DNA of 64,000 nucleotides from Fragilaria crotonensis (GCA_022925895.1 JAKSYS010000339.1:1-64000), one strand, 5' to 3'; shown: positions 12,058-23,339, counted from the first letter of the stretch. Translations and numbers: made by a program. The notes: generated from the sequence alone by a model not told the origin.

Positions 12058-13008
12058 ACTGGTTATATGGAAGTGAATACATGCAAACATATCGACTAAC
12101 AAACATTCGATGAGGCGTAGATTGGTGCCTATCTGACTCTCTCCAACGATGGTATTTTTGGCATTACTTTCCAATATATTTATGTGTATGCTACCAGGCA
12201 CTATTAGTAGACCTTTATCGTGCGTGTAGTACGCTGGTCTTAATGACTACCCAAAGTAATTTGATCAGTCCAGGACTAGTAGCCGTGCTAGAATGGTCTG
12301 CGGTCTATTACAAATGGTAAACGCACCGCCTTATCATTGTGCCCTTAGCTTAGTATCTTGTTCTCCTTTACATATCATGAAATGCACTTCAGTAGGAATT
12401 AGATTTAAGAAGACATAACGACGATCAGTTCTATGAGAAGGTCAAAGTCATGAGAATATCTCCGCATTTCAGAAGCCCATGGAATTGCACAACATCTCTG
12501 ACAATCAAGATTGTTGTGAAGCGAGAATCCTTGTAGAGTACTCGGATTTCGGAGTAGTCCATTACAGCACTCTATGTCTTACTCCGAGTACAGTGCCTGG
12601 CACAAGTATCTGGTATTAGTACTCCCTCAGGGAGTACAGCGGTAACAACGGACTATTGCAAAGTCCACACTTCTGGGCTTTATGGGACTATGAGTATCCG
12701 ATCCAACGGGATGCTACAAGTACTTGTACATTGTACCCATGGTACTTGTACTCGCACGTTGTACTGTACTCAAGTACGGAGGCCTACGTATACGGATTAC
12801 GGATCATGCCCCCGTATGAAAATGTGTGGAATTAGGAGTTTGGAATCCTAACGAATTTGGCATTTGGCAGACGACATTTCTACCGGTAGTACACATCTCC
12901 CGCGGTGTCCTGCTGAAGTTGCCATCCGCCAACAATAAAACGCAAGACATTGATCATCATTTCATTAGTCACATCAGGCAGCACCAGCGGCATATATCTA
13001 TATATACG
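12058..13008. other. Intergenic with GTAC-rich palindromic clusters
   Basis: No gene is seen. The second half (12530-12800) is dense in GTACT/AGTAC words, including TACAAGTACTTGTACATTGT at about 12716. TATATCTATATATA at about 12993-13006 sits directly before the RPB5 ATG and may be an A/T-rich core promoter or leader. Confidence 0.45.
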
Positions 13009-13747
13009 ATGGCAACACAACAACCGTCGTCACTTTCGACCGAGGCATCGCGTCTCTTTCGTGTCTATCGAACGATTGGGAATATGTTGGACAAACGCGG
13101 GTACATGGTGCCAAAGGAAATGAGAGAAATGACACCTGCTGGATTCGTGGCGAAATTTGGGGATCAACCAGCACGAGAGGGATTGACAATTTTGGTGGTA
13201 CGTTTTATATTATTATATTCGTTTTATTCCATTTGAAATTGTGCTCCATGTGAGATTCATTCTTGGATCTATCTCGGTCTCACAAAACAATAAAAAACAG
13301 GAAAAAGCGGATGATGATACCAATCAAATGTTTGTATTCTTTCCACAAGATGAAAAGGTGGGTGTCAAGCCCATCAAGGTGTATACTGATCGCATGCGTG
13401 CCGAGGGAGTTAGTAATGCCATTATGGTGTTGCGGGTTGACATTACACCCTTCGCCAAGCAGGCCCTTTTGGAGATGAGTGATTCCTTTCGCATGGAGCA
13501 TTTCAAAGAAGCGGAATTGTTGGTGGATATTACGCAACATCAGTTGGTGCCGGAGCATCAGGTTCTAACAGGCAACGAAAAGTCGGAGCTTCTCAAAAGA
13601 TATCGCTTGAAAGAAACTCAGCTGCCAAGAATCCAACCGAATGATCCAGTTGCGCGGTATTATGGGATGAAGCGAGGACATGTGGTTAAGATTATTCGAC
13701 CTTCGGAGACTGCAGGGCGGTATGTGACGTATCGTATTTGCATGTAA
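13009..13747 (+). CDS. RPB5: RNA polymerase I/II/III common subunit RPABC1 (RPB5)
   Basis: Joining 13009-13197 and 13301-13747 gives 211 residues, against about 210 in animals. RPB5 is shared by all three nuclear RNA polymerases; its C-terminal domain packs into the jaw and its N-terminal domain contacts downstream DNA and regulators. The exon 2 product reads DQMFVFF-like ([20 protein letters not shown]), then [15 protein letters not shown] and [20 protein letters not shown], ending [10 protein letters not shown]. These are the hallmark blocks of eukaryotic RPB5. The intron (13198-13300, 103 nt) starts GTACGT, ends AACAG and falls between codons, joining LTILV to EKADDDTNQ. The ATG at 13009 gives [10 protein letters not shown], in line with the family's short N-terminus. 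Confidence 0.96.
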
Positions 13748-14208
13748 GACGTTAGACGCGGTCTACTAGGGTTGAGGAATCTGACTGGGCCTAGCGTACT
13801 GCCTAGAAGTTAGGATTGGGGGCTTTTTAGAATTGAAGCTCAGATTACGTCGCAAGTATGCATTAATGCTACTTCAGTACTCGGAAATCATCAGTGGATA
13901 ACTTAGTGCTAAACCTACAACTGTATGATGACTTTAAACAGAATTACATCGGCATGTCGGTGATTGCGAACTTTGGAAGAATCCTAGAACACATAGGTAC
14001 ACGGGATATTACGTAATTCACTAATACAACACACATCACGGGCAGATTTGCCCCTTTCAGGGAATAAAATTACAACTGAGGTGTAGGTGATGATCCAATT
14101 GGAAGCGCTTCGCAGTGACATGACATTCATTTGAGGTCTTGCGATGCGCATGGAGCTTGCCGATTTCGGGGACACTTCTCATCGCTGACGTGGATTCTCT
14201 GCACTGAG
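13748..14208. other. Intergenic between convergent RPB5 and the ankyrin/RCC1 gene
   Basis: The two genes converge here, so this short stretch carries both 3' ends. I see no further gene. Confidence 0.5.
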
Positions 14209-17200
14209 TTACAAGGTTATAATTATGTCTTGTTCAGGTCTCGCTGTGCCTTCATCAAATGCGATCCCCCTTGGTTTCGCTTGAGGCTGCTTTTGCTTCC
14301 GGTTGGATGAGTCCGAAGCGTTTTTGCGCGACTTCCCGGTCGCGCTGGCCTTTGCATCCTTACCCTGTAGCCGATTGGGTTGACTAGTAGCATTGCCTGT
14401 TCCCTTCTGCTTTTCATTCTTTCGCACAGACTTCTTCTTCTTCTCTAATTGTTCCAGCTTCGTCTTCTCCAGTTCGATTTGGTCTTTAATCTGTCGTTCA
14501 ATTTCGTGCTGCTCCTCAATCAGTAATCGCATGTTCCGTTCACGGGCATCCAGCTCTTGGATACTTGAAAACGAACCAGCCCGATCCACGGGTCCAATGT
14601 ACCATTTTGCTTCTTTCGCGACATGCTTCGATTGTCTTTGAGCAAACTCCTCTTCTTGTCTTTGAATCTGCAAGAGAGACATGGCTTGGGCAGACGTAGA
14701 CGGCAGTGTCAAAAGCGAGTCCTTCTTGGGTGCGGCTGCGTGAGCCCATGGAGCAACAACCGTCAACGCCGTTTTGACTGGTGCGGGACCCTGTAAGAAA
14801 TCGTTAAGACTCTGCTTTTTGCAACTTGTTGAACCTTTCTTCACTGACATAGGAGGGCGTTCCGAAGAAAGCTTCGGTGGGACAGGAGGAGTTTTCGCAA
14901 CAGGCGGTGGTGCCCACGATGAACGTTTGACTGGGGTGAAAACAACAGGGCTTGGATTCACAACAGGCGAAGACGACCAAGGTGATTTCGGAAGCGGACC
15001 TTCATCACGAGGACTCGCGAGAGCGCTTGGTGTCGGCGCTGGGGGTTTGCATGATTTCTGAAGCTTGGTTGTTCCAATCTTACGTTCGGTTTCCTCTGCG
15101 AGGATAGACCGAAGCGACGTAGCCTTTTCTGTTGTGGCGTTCGTCGACCAGACTGGGCCTGCTTTGTCGAAAACGATAGGACCCGGTGGAACTGACGGGG
15201 ACGGGAGCTGGTATCGTGGCTGTACACTCGAAGCGGTGCTCCAAGCATTATCGCGGTGGGTTCTCGCGACAGGCGATGTCACATTTTCGACGATGATGGC
15301 CTGTTGTCTCTTTCCCTCCGAAATAGACTTTGCAGTTTGATCATTCGCTTCTTCCTCGACCTGTCTAAGACGATTTCTGTGTTTCCGTCCGCTCTTGTGA
15401 AGCTCGAGATGATTTGCATCAGGGCAGGCCACATCACAAACATCACAGTGGAATCCAGATACCATTTCGAGTTTTGAGGCTTCTTTCTTTACTTGCGCAT
15501 CGTCGGTGATGACGGTCATCGCCTCGACGTTTCGTTGGGCCATGAGCCTTTCCACTCGTTCCAGCGCAGGAATGAGTTGTGCTAGGTCGGCTTCCATCAG
15601 AGGTTTGCGGTTCAATTTCTCCCGTTCATCGGAGCTTAAACACTCCTTGACTAGCAATTTCTCCGCTTGAGTGAGTCTCTTCTTTAAGCTTCGAATCTCT
15701 CTTGACAAGGAATCATGCTTTTCCAAAATCTCCTCCTCTGTTCCAAGACTGGTGAGGTTGGACGTGAGCATGAGACACTTGTCCGAGCAACCCTGATGCC
15801 CTGTTTGAAGGTGCTCCGCCGATTTCTCTGGCTGGCGATGATCGTGGATGGATACAGCCCGACGTCTTGTCCGGTGTTGGTATCGCACCAAGGTCGAGAC
15901 TGGTAAGTTGTGCAAAGTCTCCACGCAACATCCAAGCCAGTCCGACTGTGATTTTTCAACCATGACGGCCTCCATCACCAAGGGGTGGATGGCAACATCA
16001 CGATCTCGGGTGGCACGGGATTCAGCCAACTGCTCATTCAAATAGACATCCAATTCGGATTTCCGACCAAAAGTCAACACCCCGTCAAGATTTTCTTTTA
16101 TAAATTGGCAGCAGTAGTTCTGCAACAGACTTGTCTGAGTTCGCTCCGCCATAATGGCGATTGGAATCACATTGAACATGTCAATATGGTCGCAGACCCG
16201 CCTAGCAGCCAGGTTCTCCAAGCTAGAGTCATTGACAATGCGAGGAAGCTCTGGAAATGATGTTCCGAGCAATAGAACTGTATGCTCCTTTGCCACAGCA
16301 ACGCTTACAGCACGATGAACACCTTCGACACGCTTCGGCGATGGTTGCCAACGAATACCTTGATGGCCCATGACATCCTTGTCAGCAGTGGAACCCCACG
16401 TAAACAAATGCCCTTGCGATGTGACAACTGCCGTGCGTTGGTCCGAGGCAGATACGGCGACAGCGAAGCCTCCACCATTCTCTGGGTACATGCCAGTCAC
16501 CGGCGATGCCACGACCAAGGAGGACGATTGCTTGGAGGCCAGCGTTTCGGCATGAAGTCCAAACGTGAATACCCTCCCATCTTTGGTGACGGCGGCATTG
16601 TGATGCCGGGCACATGCAATATCTACGGGGTTGCACAGCCCAGTTTGATTGACTGTACCAACATCGAAAGTCACCTTAATGGGCACACGATTGCCGTGGC
16701 CCCATGTGTAGACAGAATTCACTCGACTATTTCGCCCTGATGGTCCCACCAGTACCAAGGTTGATTTCTCGGATGCCTCGACCTGAATCGCAACTCGCTC
16801 ACCACGATTCCAAAGCGCCTCCACTCGTTCCACGCCACTCTTCCGATTCCGTCCCAGCTGACCTGCGGTATTATCTCCCCACGTGTATACTTCTCCAAAG
16901 CGCGTGAGAGCCACAGAATGTCGATCGCCGGCCGCTACGGCAATGCACGGTTTCTTCATATCGGCGACTCGAGTTGGAAAGGGACAGATTGCATAATTAG
17001 ATGACGATGATGCGTCGAGCTGTCCAAAACGGTTGCTCCCCCACGAAAAGACAATTCCATCTTTCGTGACACATATGGAATGATTCTCAGCCGCAGCCAC
17101 AAAAGTGACGTGCCGTTTCAGCAATGGTCCTTTGACTCGCAATGGGACAGGTGTGCTTTGCTCTTTATCTGACGTTCCCAATCGACCACCCTTCCCCAAA

Positions 17201-18153
17201 CCGCATGCATAGACATGCCCTTGTCGCGTTAAAATCAAACTGTGGTGGGCCGCTGCGGCAACTTGAACCGCAGTATTATTTTGTTCCGAACGTCGCTGCG
17301 AGAGCGCGAATTCCAAAATACGCTGAGGACAATTGGTCTGATGCGCGTGTTTGGTGGTATCAGATACGCCGAGGGCGGGATGGTGGGTTGCTCCAAAGGT
17401 CATGACTTCGCAACCATGCTTGCTGATGCAGCTATCACAAGTGTCAAGATCTGGATTCGAAGAGTGACGTGGATCGTCAGTCTCTTCCACTTCGTCAAGT
17501 GAGAAGGACGAAGCTCGACGCCTCGAAGGTTGCCTTGTTCCAGTCTCGGTTGCTGTCGAAGATGACGATTCAACAACGTTTGGCTTGGGGAGTGATAGTC
17601 GAATCTCTGCCAGTGTCTTGACTTGAAGCTCGCTTAGCAATTGAAAGGGCGTAAAGCCTTCTCCATCCTTCATGGTCATTATTGTCGCGATTGTGTGATG
17701 ATCCGAAGACCTATTGGTATTGGCAGATGCGAGTAGAAGGTGCATGGGACGTTGGACGAGGCGTTCGTTAGGGAATCTCAACAGGAGCAAAAGGGCAGGC
17801 AAGGATCCGTGCAAAATGGCCCAATGCAACGGAGTATAGCCCGACTCGAAATCTGCTTGTGTCAAGAACTGCTCCAAGAGTGTTACCGATGCCGCGCGGT
17901 GGAGTAAGAACTGGGCAACCTTGAGGAAACTGGTATCGTTTGCGATTTTGTGCAGAAGACCGTGACCCCGATCGTCACGAAGTTGAAGAATAATTTGCAT
18001 GAGGGTTTGAGAAGCTGTAGTAGACGCCTCTGAGGAACGTTTTTGGTGTGCTTTGGGTGGCTGTGCCGAGGGGCTTTGGATGTTCGCAGTCGAGATGAGA
18101 AGCTCGGATGTGGAACCACCAGATCCGCTGCGAAAGCGACCAGGTCGTCCCAT
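14209..18153 (-). CDS. Ankyrin-RCC1-zinc-finger protein, IBtk-like
   Basis: A single 1314-residue frame without introns. Two ankyrin-like repeats lie at about 60-90 and 104-125 (SGYTPLHWAILHG). RCC1 repeats run from about 296 to 632, each with an H-S-x-x-L/V...G-x-V-Y/F-x-W/C-G core (HSVALTRFGEVYTWGDN). Residues 650-770 resemble a BTB/BACK-type helical region. A coiled coil lies at 805-840. A U1-type C2H2 finger is at about 901-930 (FHCDVCDVAC...HLELHKSGRKHRNR). The rest is proline-rich, then a charged coiled coil (about 1210-1265) and a lysine-rich tail. Ankyrin, then RCC1, then BTB is the order in IBtk, a substrate adaptor of CUL3 ubiquitin ligases; that role is inference here. The extra zinc finger is not part of the IBtk plan I know. 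The start is the ATG at 18153. Confidence 0.8.
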   Translation of the reverse strand: MGRPGRFRSGSGGSTSELLISTANIQSPSAQPPKAHQKRSSEASTTASQTLMQIILQLRDDRGHGLLHKIANDTSFLKVAQFLLHRAASVTLLEQFLTQADFESGYTPLHWAILHGSLPALLLLLRFPNERLVQRPMHLLLASANTNRSSDHHTIATIMTMKDGEGFTPFQLLSELQVKTLAEIRLSLPKPNVVESSSSTATETGTRQPSRRRASSFSLDEVEETDDPRHSSNPDLDTCDSCISKHGCEVMTFGATHHPALGVSDTTKHAHQTNCPQRILEFALSQRRSEQNNTAVQVAAAAHHSLILTRQGHVYACGLGKGGRLGTSDKEQSTPVPLRVKGPLLKRHVTFVAAAENHSICVTKDGIVFSWGSNRFGQLDASSSSNYAICPFPTRVADMKKPCIAVAAGDRHSVALTRFGEVYTWGDNTAGQLGRNRKSGVERVEALWNRGERVAIQVEASEKSTLVLVGPSGRNSRVNSVYTWGHGNRVPIKVTFDVGTVNQTGLCNPVDIACARHHNAAVTKDGRVFTFGLHAETLASKQSSSLVVASPVTGMYPENGGGFAVAVSASDQRTAVVTSQGHLFTWGSTADKDVMGHQGIRWQPSPKRVEGVHRAVSVAVAKEHTVLLLGTSFPELPRIVNDSSLENLAARRVCDHIDMFNVIPIAIMAERTQTSLLQNYCCQFIKENLDGVLTFGRKSELDVYLNEQLAESRATRDRDVAIHPLVMEAVMVEKSQSDWLGCCVETLHNLPVSTLVRYQHRTRRRAVSIHDHRQPEKSAEHLQTGHQGCSDKCLMLTSNLTSLGTEEEILEKHDSLSREIRSLKKRLTQAEKLLVKECLSSDEREKLNRKPLMEADLAQLIPALERVERLMAQRNVEAMTVITDDAQVKKEASKLEMVSGFHCDVCDVACPDANHLELHKSGRKHRNRLRQVEEEANDQTAKSISEGKRQQAIIVENVTSPVARTHRDNAWSTASSVQPRYQLPSPSVPPGPIVFDKAGPVWSTNATTEKATSLRSILAEETERKIGTTKLQKSCKPPAPTPSALASPRDEGPLPKSPWSSSPVVNPSPVVFTPVKRSSWAPPPVAKTPPVPPKLSSERPPMSVKKGSTSCKKQSLNDFLQGPAPVKTALTVVAPWAHAAAPKKDSLLTLPSTSAQAMSLLQIQRQEEEFAQRQSKHVAKEAKWYIGPVDRAGSFSSIQELDARERNMRLLIEEQHEIERQIKDQIELEKTKLEQLEKKKKSVRKNEKQKGTGNATSQPNRLQGKDAKASATGKSRKNASDSSNRKQKQPQAKPRGIAFDEGTARPEQDIIITL

Positions 18154-19340
18154 GGTTATATGCCTTTTGTTTTGTGAAGGTTGAAATGGGTGGGGCTCTA
18201 ATGCGGTGGTGGATTCGTAGCGTTATTCCTTTTCGATCGATTCGCGAGTAGGACGGGTTGAAGTGGAGTGTCGTCGGCAGACTCTTTGCCTTGGTATTTT
18301 TCAACTCCGTCAACAGCGCAATGAAACTACTGGTTGTAGTAATTGGCAGTAATCAATGGAGCATATGAGATGTGGAGTCGACTGCAAGAACTGATGCACA
18401 GCTCATGAACAGACAGATATCGCAGCAAGATTACACTCGACCGCTCGAGCACTTCGAGTAGAAACTGTGTCGGAAAGCAACGACACGTTGAAATTAGATC
18501 GCCTCGTTCACAGCTCACAACCAGAATAGGTTCAACTGCAACTGAAACTGCACCTTCAACCTGAAACGATCAGAACGATGATGGACAATCTCTGCTGCGG
18601 TTGCAAAACGTATCAAGTTGCTGGAATTGAATTGATTGTATGCCACCCTGCAACCCCATCGGAATTGTTGCAGTTTGGTTGTGGAACACATCATCCTACA
18701 TGTCCAAAGACGTACGAACTGCTACATCACCGTACTCGAGTACTTGTGCAACACTCGGCGTTCACGTAGTACTCCAGTAGACCGGAATCTCAAGAACGAA
18801 AACGAATTTGAAATGGAATCTCTCAAGACGTCAGCGACGAGTCCTATTCCGATTCTGGCGGGACTGACGGACGAAGATTCAACTTGGCGAAACGAGCTGC
18901 AAGCTGCAAGAGGTGCAACGCCGTTGCCATGTACGTGTGCGCTACAGTACTTGTACTAGTGTACTATGAATGCGAAATTCTTTAATACTATGGTACTGAA
19001 GTACAACTACAGATAGTAGCTGGTACTACTGTAGTTCCGAAATGCACAGTTTTGAGATTCGCAAGCCAAGTGCCAAGCGTTATCTTTTCGTCAAACCGCG
19101 ATCCGTCAACTGCAGTATACTCGGTGTACATTTCTACCGGTACATTTGGATTCAATATATCGAAGAATATAGAATATAGTATTGAGTGGAGTACGTCTGG
19201 CACACCTCATTGCCGTCAATGATCATTGGCAGCCCGATGAATAGCTCAAAGCACATGACACATTACATGACACGCTTTTCAAGATAATAAATTTCGACGT
19301 GATCGTTCTCACGCAGTCATCATCTACAAGTACCATTGCA
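18154..19340. other. Intergenic, divergent promoter region
   Basis: This lies between the 5' ends of the minus-strand ankyrin/RCC1 gene and the plus-strand VTT gene, so it should hold both promoters. No gene is seen. GTACT-rich words cluster at about 18735-18780 and 18940-19030 (CAGTACTTGTACTAGTGTAC at about 18944). Confidence 0.45.
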
Positions 19341-20453
19341 ATGCATACAAATGCCAGATATTCCATGTCCGTTCTGCTTCTGACAGCGCTTTATGTCATG
19401 TCAATCATGGCGAGTCCGGCAATGGCTTCGGCAGCCACATGGCATTCCACCTCCTCTTCGTCCTCCTCGGATCCATCAGGACATGGTTCTTGTATTCATA
19501 AATCGGTGCAAGCACGAAAACTGCATGGCAGGTCATCATGCATCAGACAAACAAGAACGATGTCGGCAGAAATGATCCTAGAACTGCGAGGAGGCGGTCG
19601 TGGCTCATCGTCGTCCACACCGGTTACTGTGGGCAAGGTCAACACGAGCAAAGACAATAAGTCAGGTGCCACTGGGAATATCAAAAAGGCTTCCATTCTG
19701 ACTCTACTTGGCCTATCAGCATCCTATCTTATTTATACTCACCGTCATCAATTGTTCGACAAACAATTCCTACAAGACAAGACTCTTGAACTGTTACAAG
19801 ATGCCAACAATAGTCCTCTTGGTATTTTCTATTACAGTTTGGGCATGGCCGCCTGGGAAACCATTGGACTCTCCACCATCCCCATTGAAACTGCTGCTGG
19901 CATGGCATTTGGTTGGAAACGAGCCATCCTCGCATCCACGGCTGGAAAACTAGTCGGTGCCGGAACTGCCTTTTTATTGGGCCGTCACGTCCTCCACCAT
20001 TGGGTCCGAACGCAATTGGAAACCAATGACAATTTCAGACTCATTGAAGCATCCGTCGCGAACAAGCCACTCGTGACTGCTATTTTGTTGAAATATTCGT
20101 GCTTTCCAGAGTTTGTCAAGAATTTCGGAACGTCATTGCTCAAACCTATTCCATTGTGGGGATTCTTATTGGCCACACTCGTTCATGGAGGACCCTTTAC
20201 TTGTTTGTGGAGTTGGTTGGGGGATGATACCGCGGCGAGACTAAATTATCCGGATCTACCACCCAATCGTGCATTGCAATCCACCATGGTTGTGGCCATG
20301 ACAGTCGGCCTTTTACTTTCTCCCGCCGCCATGGCATGGTGGATCCGAGATTTACGAAAGCAACATGCAACAACAACAATGACGACGACGTCGTCGACCA
20401 AGACGAAGATACCCGCGAAACGCTCCAGCACTCGTTCGAAGAAAAAGTTGTAG
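19341..20453 (+). CDS. VTT/DedA (SNARE-associated Golgi protein family) membrane protein
   Basis: A 370-residue protein with an N-terminal signal peptide (MSVLLLTALYVMSIMASP, then AMASA) and a low-complexity Ser-rich stretch with an LELRGGG patch. The core after about residue 120 has a first hydrophobic helix (ILTLLGLSASYLIY), then the VTT-type block: ETAAGMAFGWKRAILAS, GKLVGAGTAFLLGRHVL, LKYSCFPEFVKNFGTSLL, and two closing membrane helices. Proteins of this family (TVP38/TMEM41/VMP1) act as lipid scramblases or in membrane trafficking. The signal peptide could send it to the secretory pathway or the plastid envelope; the sequence does not decide. I chose the ATG at 19341, the first in frame before the signal peptide. 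The tail is Lys/Arg-rich. Confidence 0.82.
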   Translation: MHTNARYSMSVLLLTALYVMSIMASPAMASAATWHSTSSSSSSDPSGHGSCIHKSVQARKLHGRSSCIRQTRTMSAEMILELRGGGRGSSSSTPVTVGKVNTSKDNKSGATGNIKKASILTLLGLSASYLIYTHRHQLFDKQFLQDKTLELLQDANNSPLGIFYYSLGMAAWETIGLSTIPIETAAGMAFGWKRAILASTAGKLVGAGTAFLLGRHVLHHWVRTQLETNDNFRLIEASVANKPLVTAILLKYSCFPEFVKNFGTSLLKPIPLWGFLLATLVHGGPFTCLWSWLGDDTAARLNYPDLPPNRALQSTMVVAMTVGLLLSPAAMAWWIRDLRKQHATTTMTTTSSTKTKIPAKRSSTRSKKKL

Positions 20454-21556
20454 CGATATGTTTCTACTATAGTAATGGATTTGACGTTGCCGACGGGAAC
20501 ATTCATGACCGAGGTGATGAAGGAGAAAGTTTCATGGATCTTGGATGGATGCAGTTCGACAAGGTGTTTGCTGGTATGAATACCGGGACTCTTGTGTCGC
20601 GTGGTTTAGGTGGAACGACTGGAAGGATGGGATTGGCTACAACGTATGCATCACACGAAGTTGACATACGTGTTGCATGTTACAAGTTCCTTGCAACGAA
20701 GTCTTGCCTCGGTCTTGCATGTTATTTTGCAAAGAATGCACCATGAGGCAGACCTGTGCTACCCGGTACTAATGGACGTACCCTGGAGTCCTGAGTGCCA
20801 CGTACTAGTAGGAGCATTTGTTAGAGTCTGTGCAGACAAAGGTGGAACGACTGGTGCCAGAGGTACACGCCTGGGATTGGATTCATGTTTGTACGACTGC
20901 ATCTAAAATCTAACTTGCCACAGAGCTAGGAGAATAGAATCGCTAGAGAGTCTAGCAAGGGTGCAACGCACCAGTATGGAGCCCTGACAGCTGAAGTATT
21001 GGAGATTAGTGAGTACTCCATGTATGTGACTATCGATCTAACTGTCGCAAGTTGCAGTTGTGCTTCGTATCGTTGTAGCGACCTCGTGCTGCTGACTGTT
21101 GACTGTTGACTCTGTATGACTGTATCTACAAGAACTGAGGCAACTCCGAATCTTCATGAATTACTGTGATGCATGCGCACGCTTGCCGGCGCGGATCGAA
21201 ACCCATGTCCCGCCTATTCCAAACAAAACGTAAGAAAAAGTATCTATACATGAGGAACATTGATTAAAAAACTTCGCTTAACCACAGAATGGAGCGCGCC
21301 ACAACCAGGATCAAAAACCGACGAAAATGTCCGGACCTTCCTGAAAACGAACCCAACTCGGAGTTCGGGACACCTGCATGGGAATCAGTACTATTTGTAC
21401 TGGAGTCAATACACTTCGACATGTCAAGAACGGAAGTGACACAATATAAATCCAAAACAAGTCACATTGTACTTGCGCAGTTGTACCTGCAACAGGAGGA
21501 AAACAGAGAAAAAGCCCACCTTCCATCATCATTATTTTCATTTGAAGTGGTGTCAC
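20454..21556. other. Intergenic region
   Basis: No gene is supportable. Open frames are short, and the one running into the next gene begins at a TTG. Minor repeats of TTGCATGTTA occur near 20675 and 20715. Confidence 0.5.
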
Positions 21557-23125
21557 ATGTCAGAAGGAGCCCCAATGAGCTCCCTCAACTTTCTTTCAAC
21601 GTCGTTCGGATCCAAAATGACACGATTACCAGATAGTCAACGAGTCCTCATTGATGTCATCGAATGGTACGCTCATTCTGCCTTTCTCGAGAGTTCGACT
21701 GATGTGGATATTCAATTTGCCATGGAACAGTTGGATTGCATGTGCAAGGTTGCCTTTGACCAGAAACCTCCTCTGGTGCGGGCGGGACGGGTTTGGAATC
21801 GCATTTTGTTGACTCTGTTGGTACACAACATTTGTGCCCGCAAAATGTTTGGGAGCGATCCTGACGCTCTCATCAATATGAAACCATCGGATTGGGAAGA
21901 AATGGTGCTCAATCTACAAGAGTGTCGTTCCTCTCTCATCAAATCGAATGCAAGCTCCTATCCGCCGGAAGGATTTGACAAGGAGGATGCTGACATGGCA
22001 GAACTTCCCATGTTCAATGAAGTCTACACGGACGTTTATGACTTGTTGCGATGTCACTTGGCGATCGCACAGTTCCGGACTTCAATGGAAGACTCCAAAC
22101 CGGAACACTTTCATTCACATTTGGACAAATTCACCAATTCTCTACCGAAAGCTTTTGCCCAGAGCGGTGCATTGGTCAATTTTGTGCGCATGGACGTGCT
22201 GTCATCCCCCAAACGGAGCACGAATCTGTGTGTCAAGACAAGGGCGCATTTGAAAAAGCTAATGCAGACGGTGGGGAAACCATATAGCTACGACACCTTG
22301 CAGGGAAGGATCAAGATGTTGGCACGAACCTGGAATGAATCGATTCTTGGCATACCCACGCTTGTAAAGTTGGGATACGGGGGCGTACCACAAGAAGCAA
22401 CCGGAGGTGACGATACCAAAACGGTGTCGTCATGGGGAATGGATGAGCAGCAAGAATTGCCATCGCGCCGCGGAATGACTACTGAGGAGGAGGAATATCA
22501 TACAGCCGACGAAATGGACGAGGATGACGACACGGACGACGACTCGTCCACAGTCGTTTTGCCTGAAGTCAAGTCCTTGGAAATTCGCCCGCGCCAAAGT
22601 TGGAAGGAATCATTTGAAATGATTGAAGGCTTGGAAGAGATGCGCGCAGAAGACAATACCAACAACAAGAAGAACAGCAAGTCGAAACGTGATTTTCCCA
22701 CTCAAGTTTCTGATGTCGACTGTTACGAGGGGGCGCCTTCCGAGTCCAACCATGGCAGTCATAAACGTTTTTTGAAACGTCGCAATGCTGGCCGTGAGAA
22801 GGTCCAAAGGCTGCTGGGGGCAATTAGCGAAGATGGCATGGATATTGCCGTCACCACTGGATTGTCAGTTTCTGCTAATGTGAGAAACTCGAAGGAAACA
22901 TTGTCGGAAGATGTTTCCGAGCCCAGCAGGTGGCAAGATGATTCGTCAGACGATGCAAGCCTACCTGCTTTTCTGAAATTATTTGGCGATGTCCCTCGTC
23001 CGACGTACGCTGAATATCATGCGCGGAAGAGTCATGCGTCTGTGCAGGTTGAGAAGACGAAAGTCACACACAGTAAGAAGAAGAGGCGCATATTCTTTCA
23101 CGAAATCGAGCATGCCGACAGTTAG
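21557..23125 (+). CDS. Orphan acidic protein with C-terminal basic patch
   Basis: A 522-residue protein that I do not recognise. Residues about 20-260 look helical and globular (DVIEWYAHSAFLESS, RVWNRILLTLLVHNICARKM, DVYDLLRCHLAIAQF). The second half is low-complexity and acidic, with a run of about fifteen Asp/Glu near residue 350. It also has basic stretches (KKNSKSKRD, KRFLKRRNAGREK) and a C-terminal KKKRRIFF that could be a nuclear localisation signal. Coding use is uniform across the frame, and the ATG at 21557 directly precedes the conserved-looking part. A nuclear scaffold or regulatory role is only a guess. The 3' end is followed by about 210 bp without genes. Confidence 0.65.
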   Translation: MSEGAPMSSLNFLSTSFGSKMTRLPDSQRVLIDVIEWYAHSAFLESSTDVDIQFAMEQLDCMCKVAFDQKPPLVRAGRVWNRILLTLLVHNICARKMFGSDPDALINMKPSDWEEMVLNLQECRSSLIKSNASSYPPEGFDKEDADMAELPMFNEVYTDVYDLLRCHLAIAQFRTSMEDSKPEHFHSHLDKFTNSLPKAFAQSGALVNFVRMDVLSSPKRSTNLCVKTRAHLKKLMQTVGKPYSYDTLQGRIKMLARTWNESILGIPTLVKLGYGGVPQEATGGDDTKTVSSWGMDEQQELPSRRGMTTEEEEYHTADEMDEDDDTDDDSSTVVLPEVKSLEIRPRQSWKESFEMIEGLEEMRAEDNTNNKKNSKSKRDFPTQVSDVDCYEGAPSESNHGSHKRFLKRRNAGREKVQRLLGAISEDGMDIAVTTGLSVSANVRNSKETLSEDVSEPSRWQDDSSDDASLPAFLKLFGDVPRPTYAEYHARKSHASVQVEKTKVTHSKKKRRIFFHEIEHADS

Positions 23126-23339
23126 TTATCCATCCATGGGGATTTTTCGACGTTTGCGGGATTATACGCTACTGGAGTAGCGCTGTATGTTTGAATGAAA
23201 GCTTAGGAGCTATGCATATTGCATTTTACTGTAAGCTCTTTATAGCTAGGCCTCTGCAGTAGCATGGCAGCGAGCGCCATTACTGCAAGAAGATTTGACA
23301 ACATGCATCATAATCCGCCGATCGTCGACGTACTACTCC

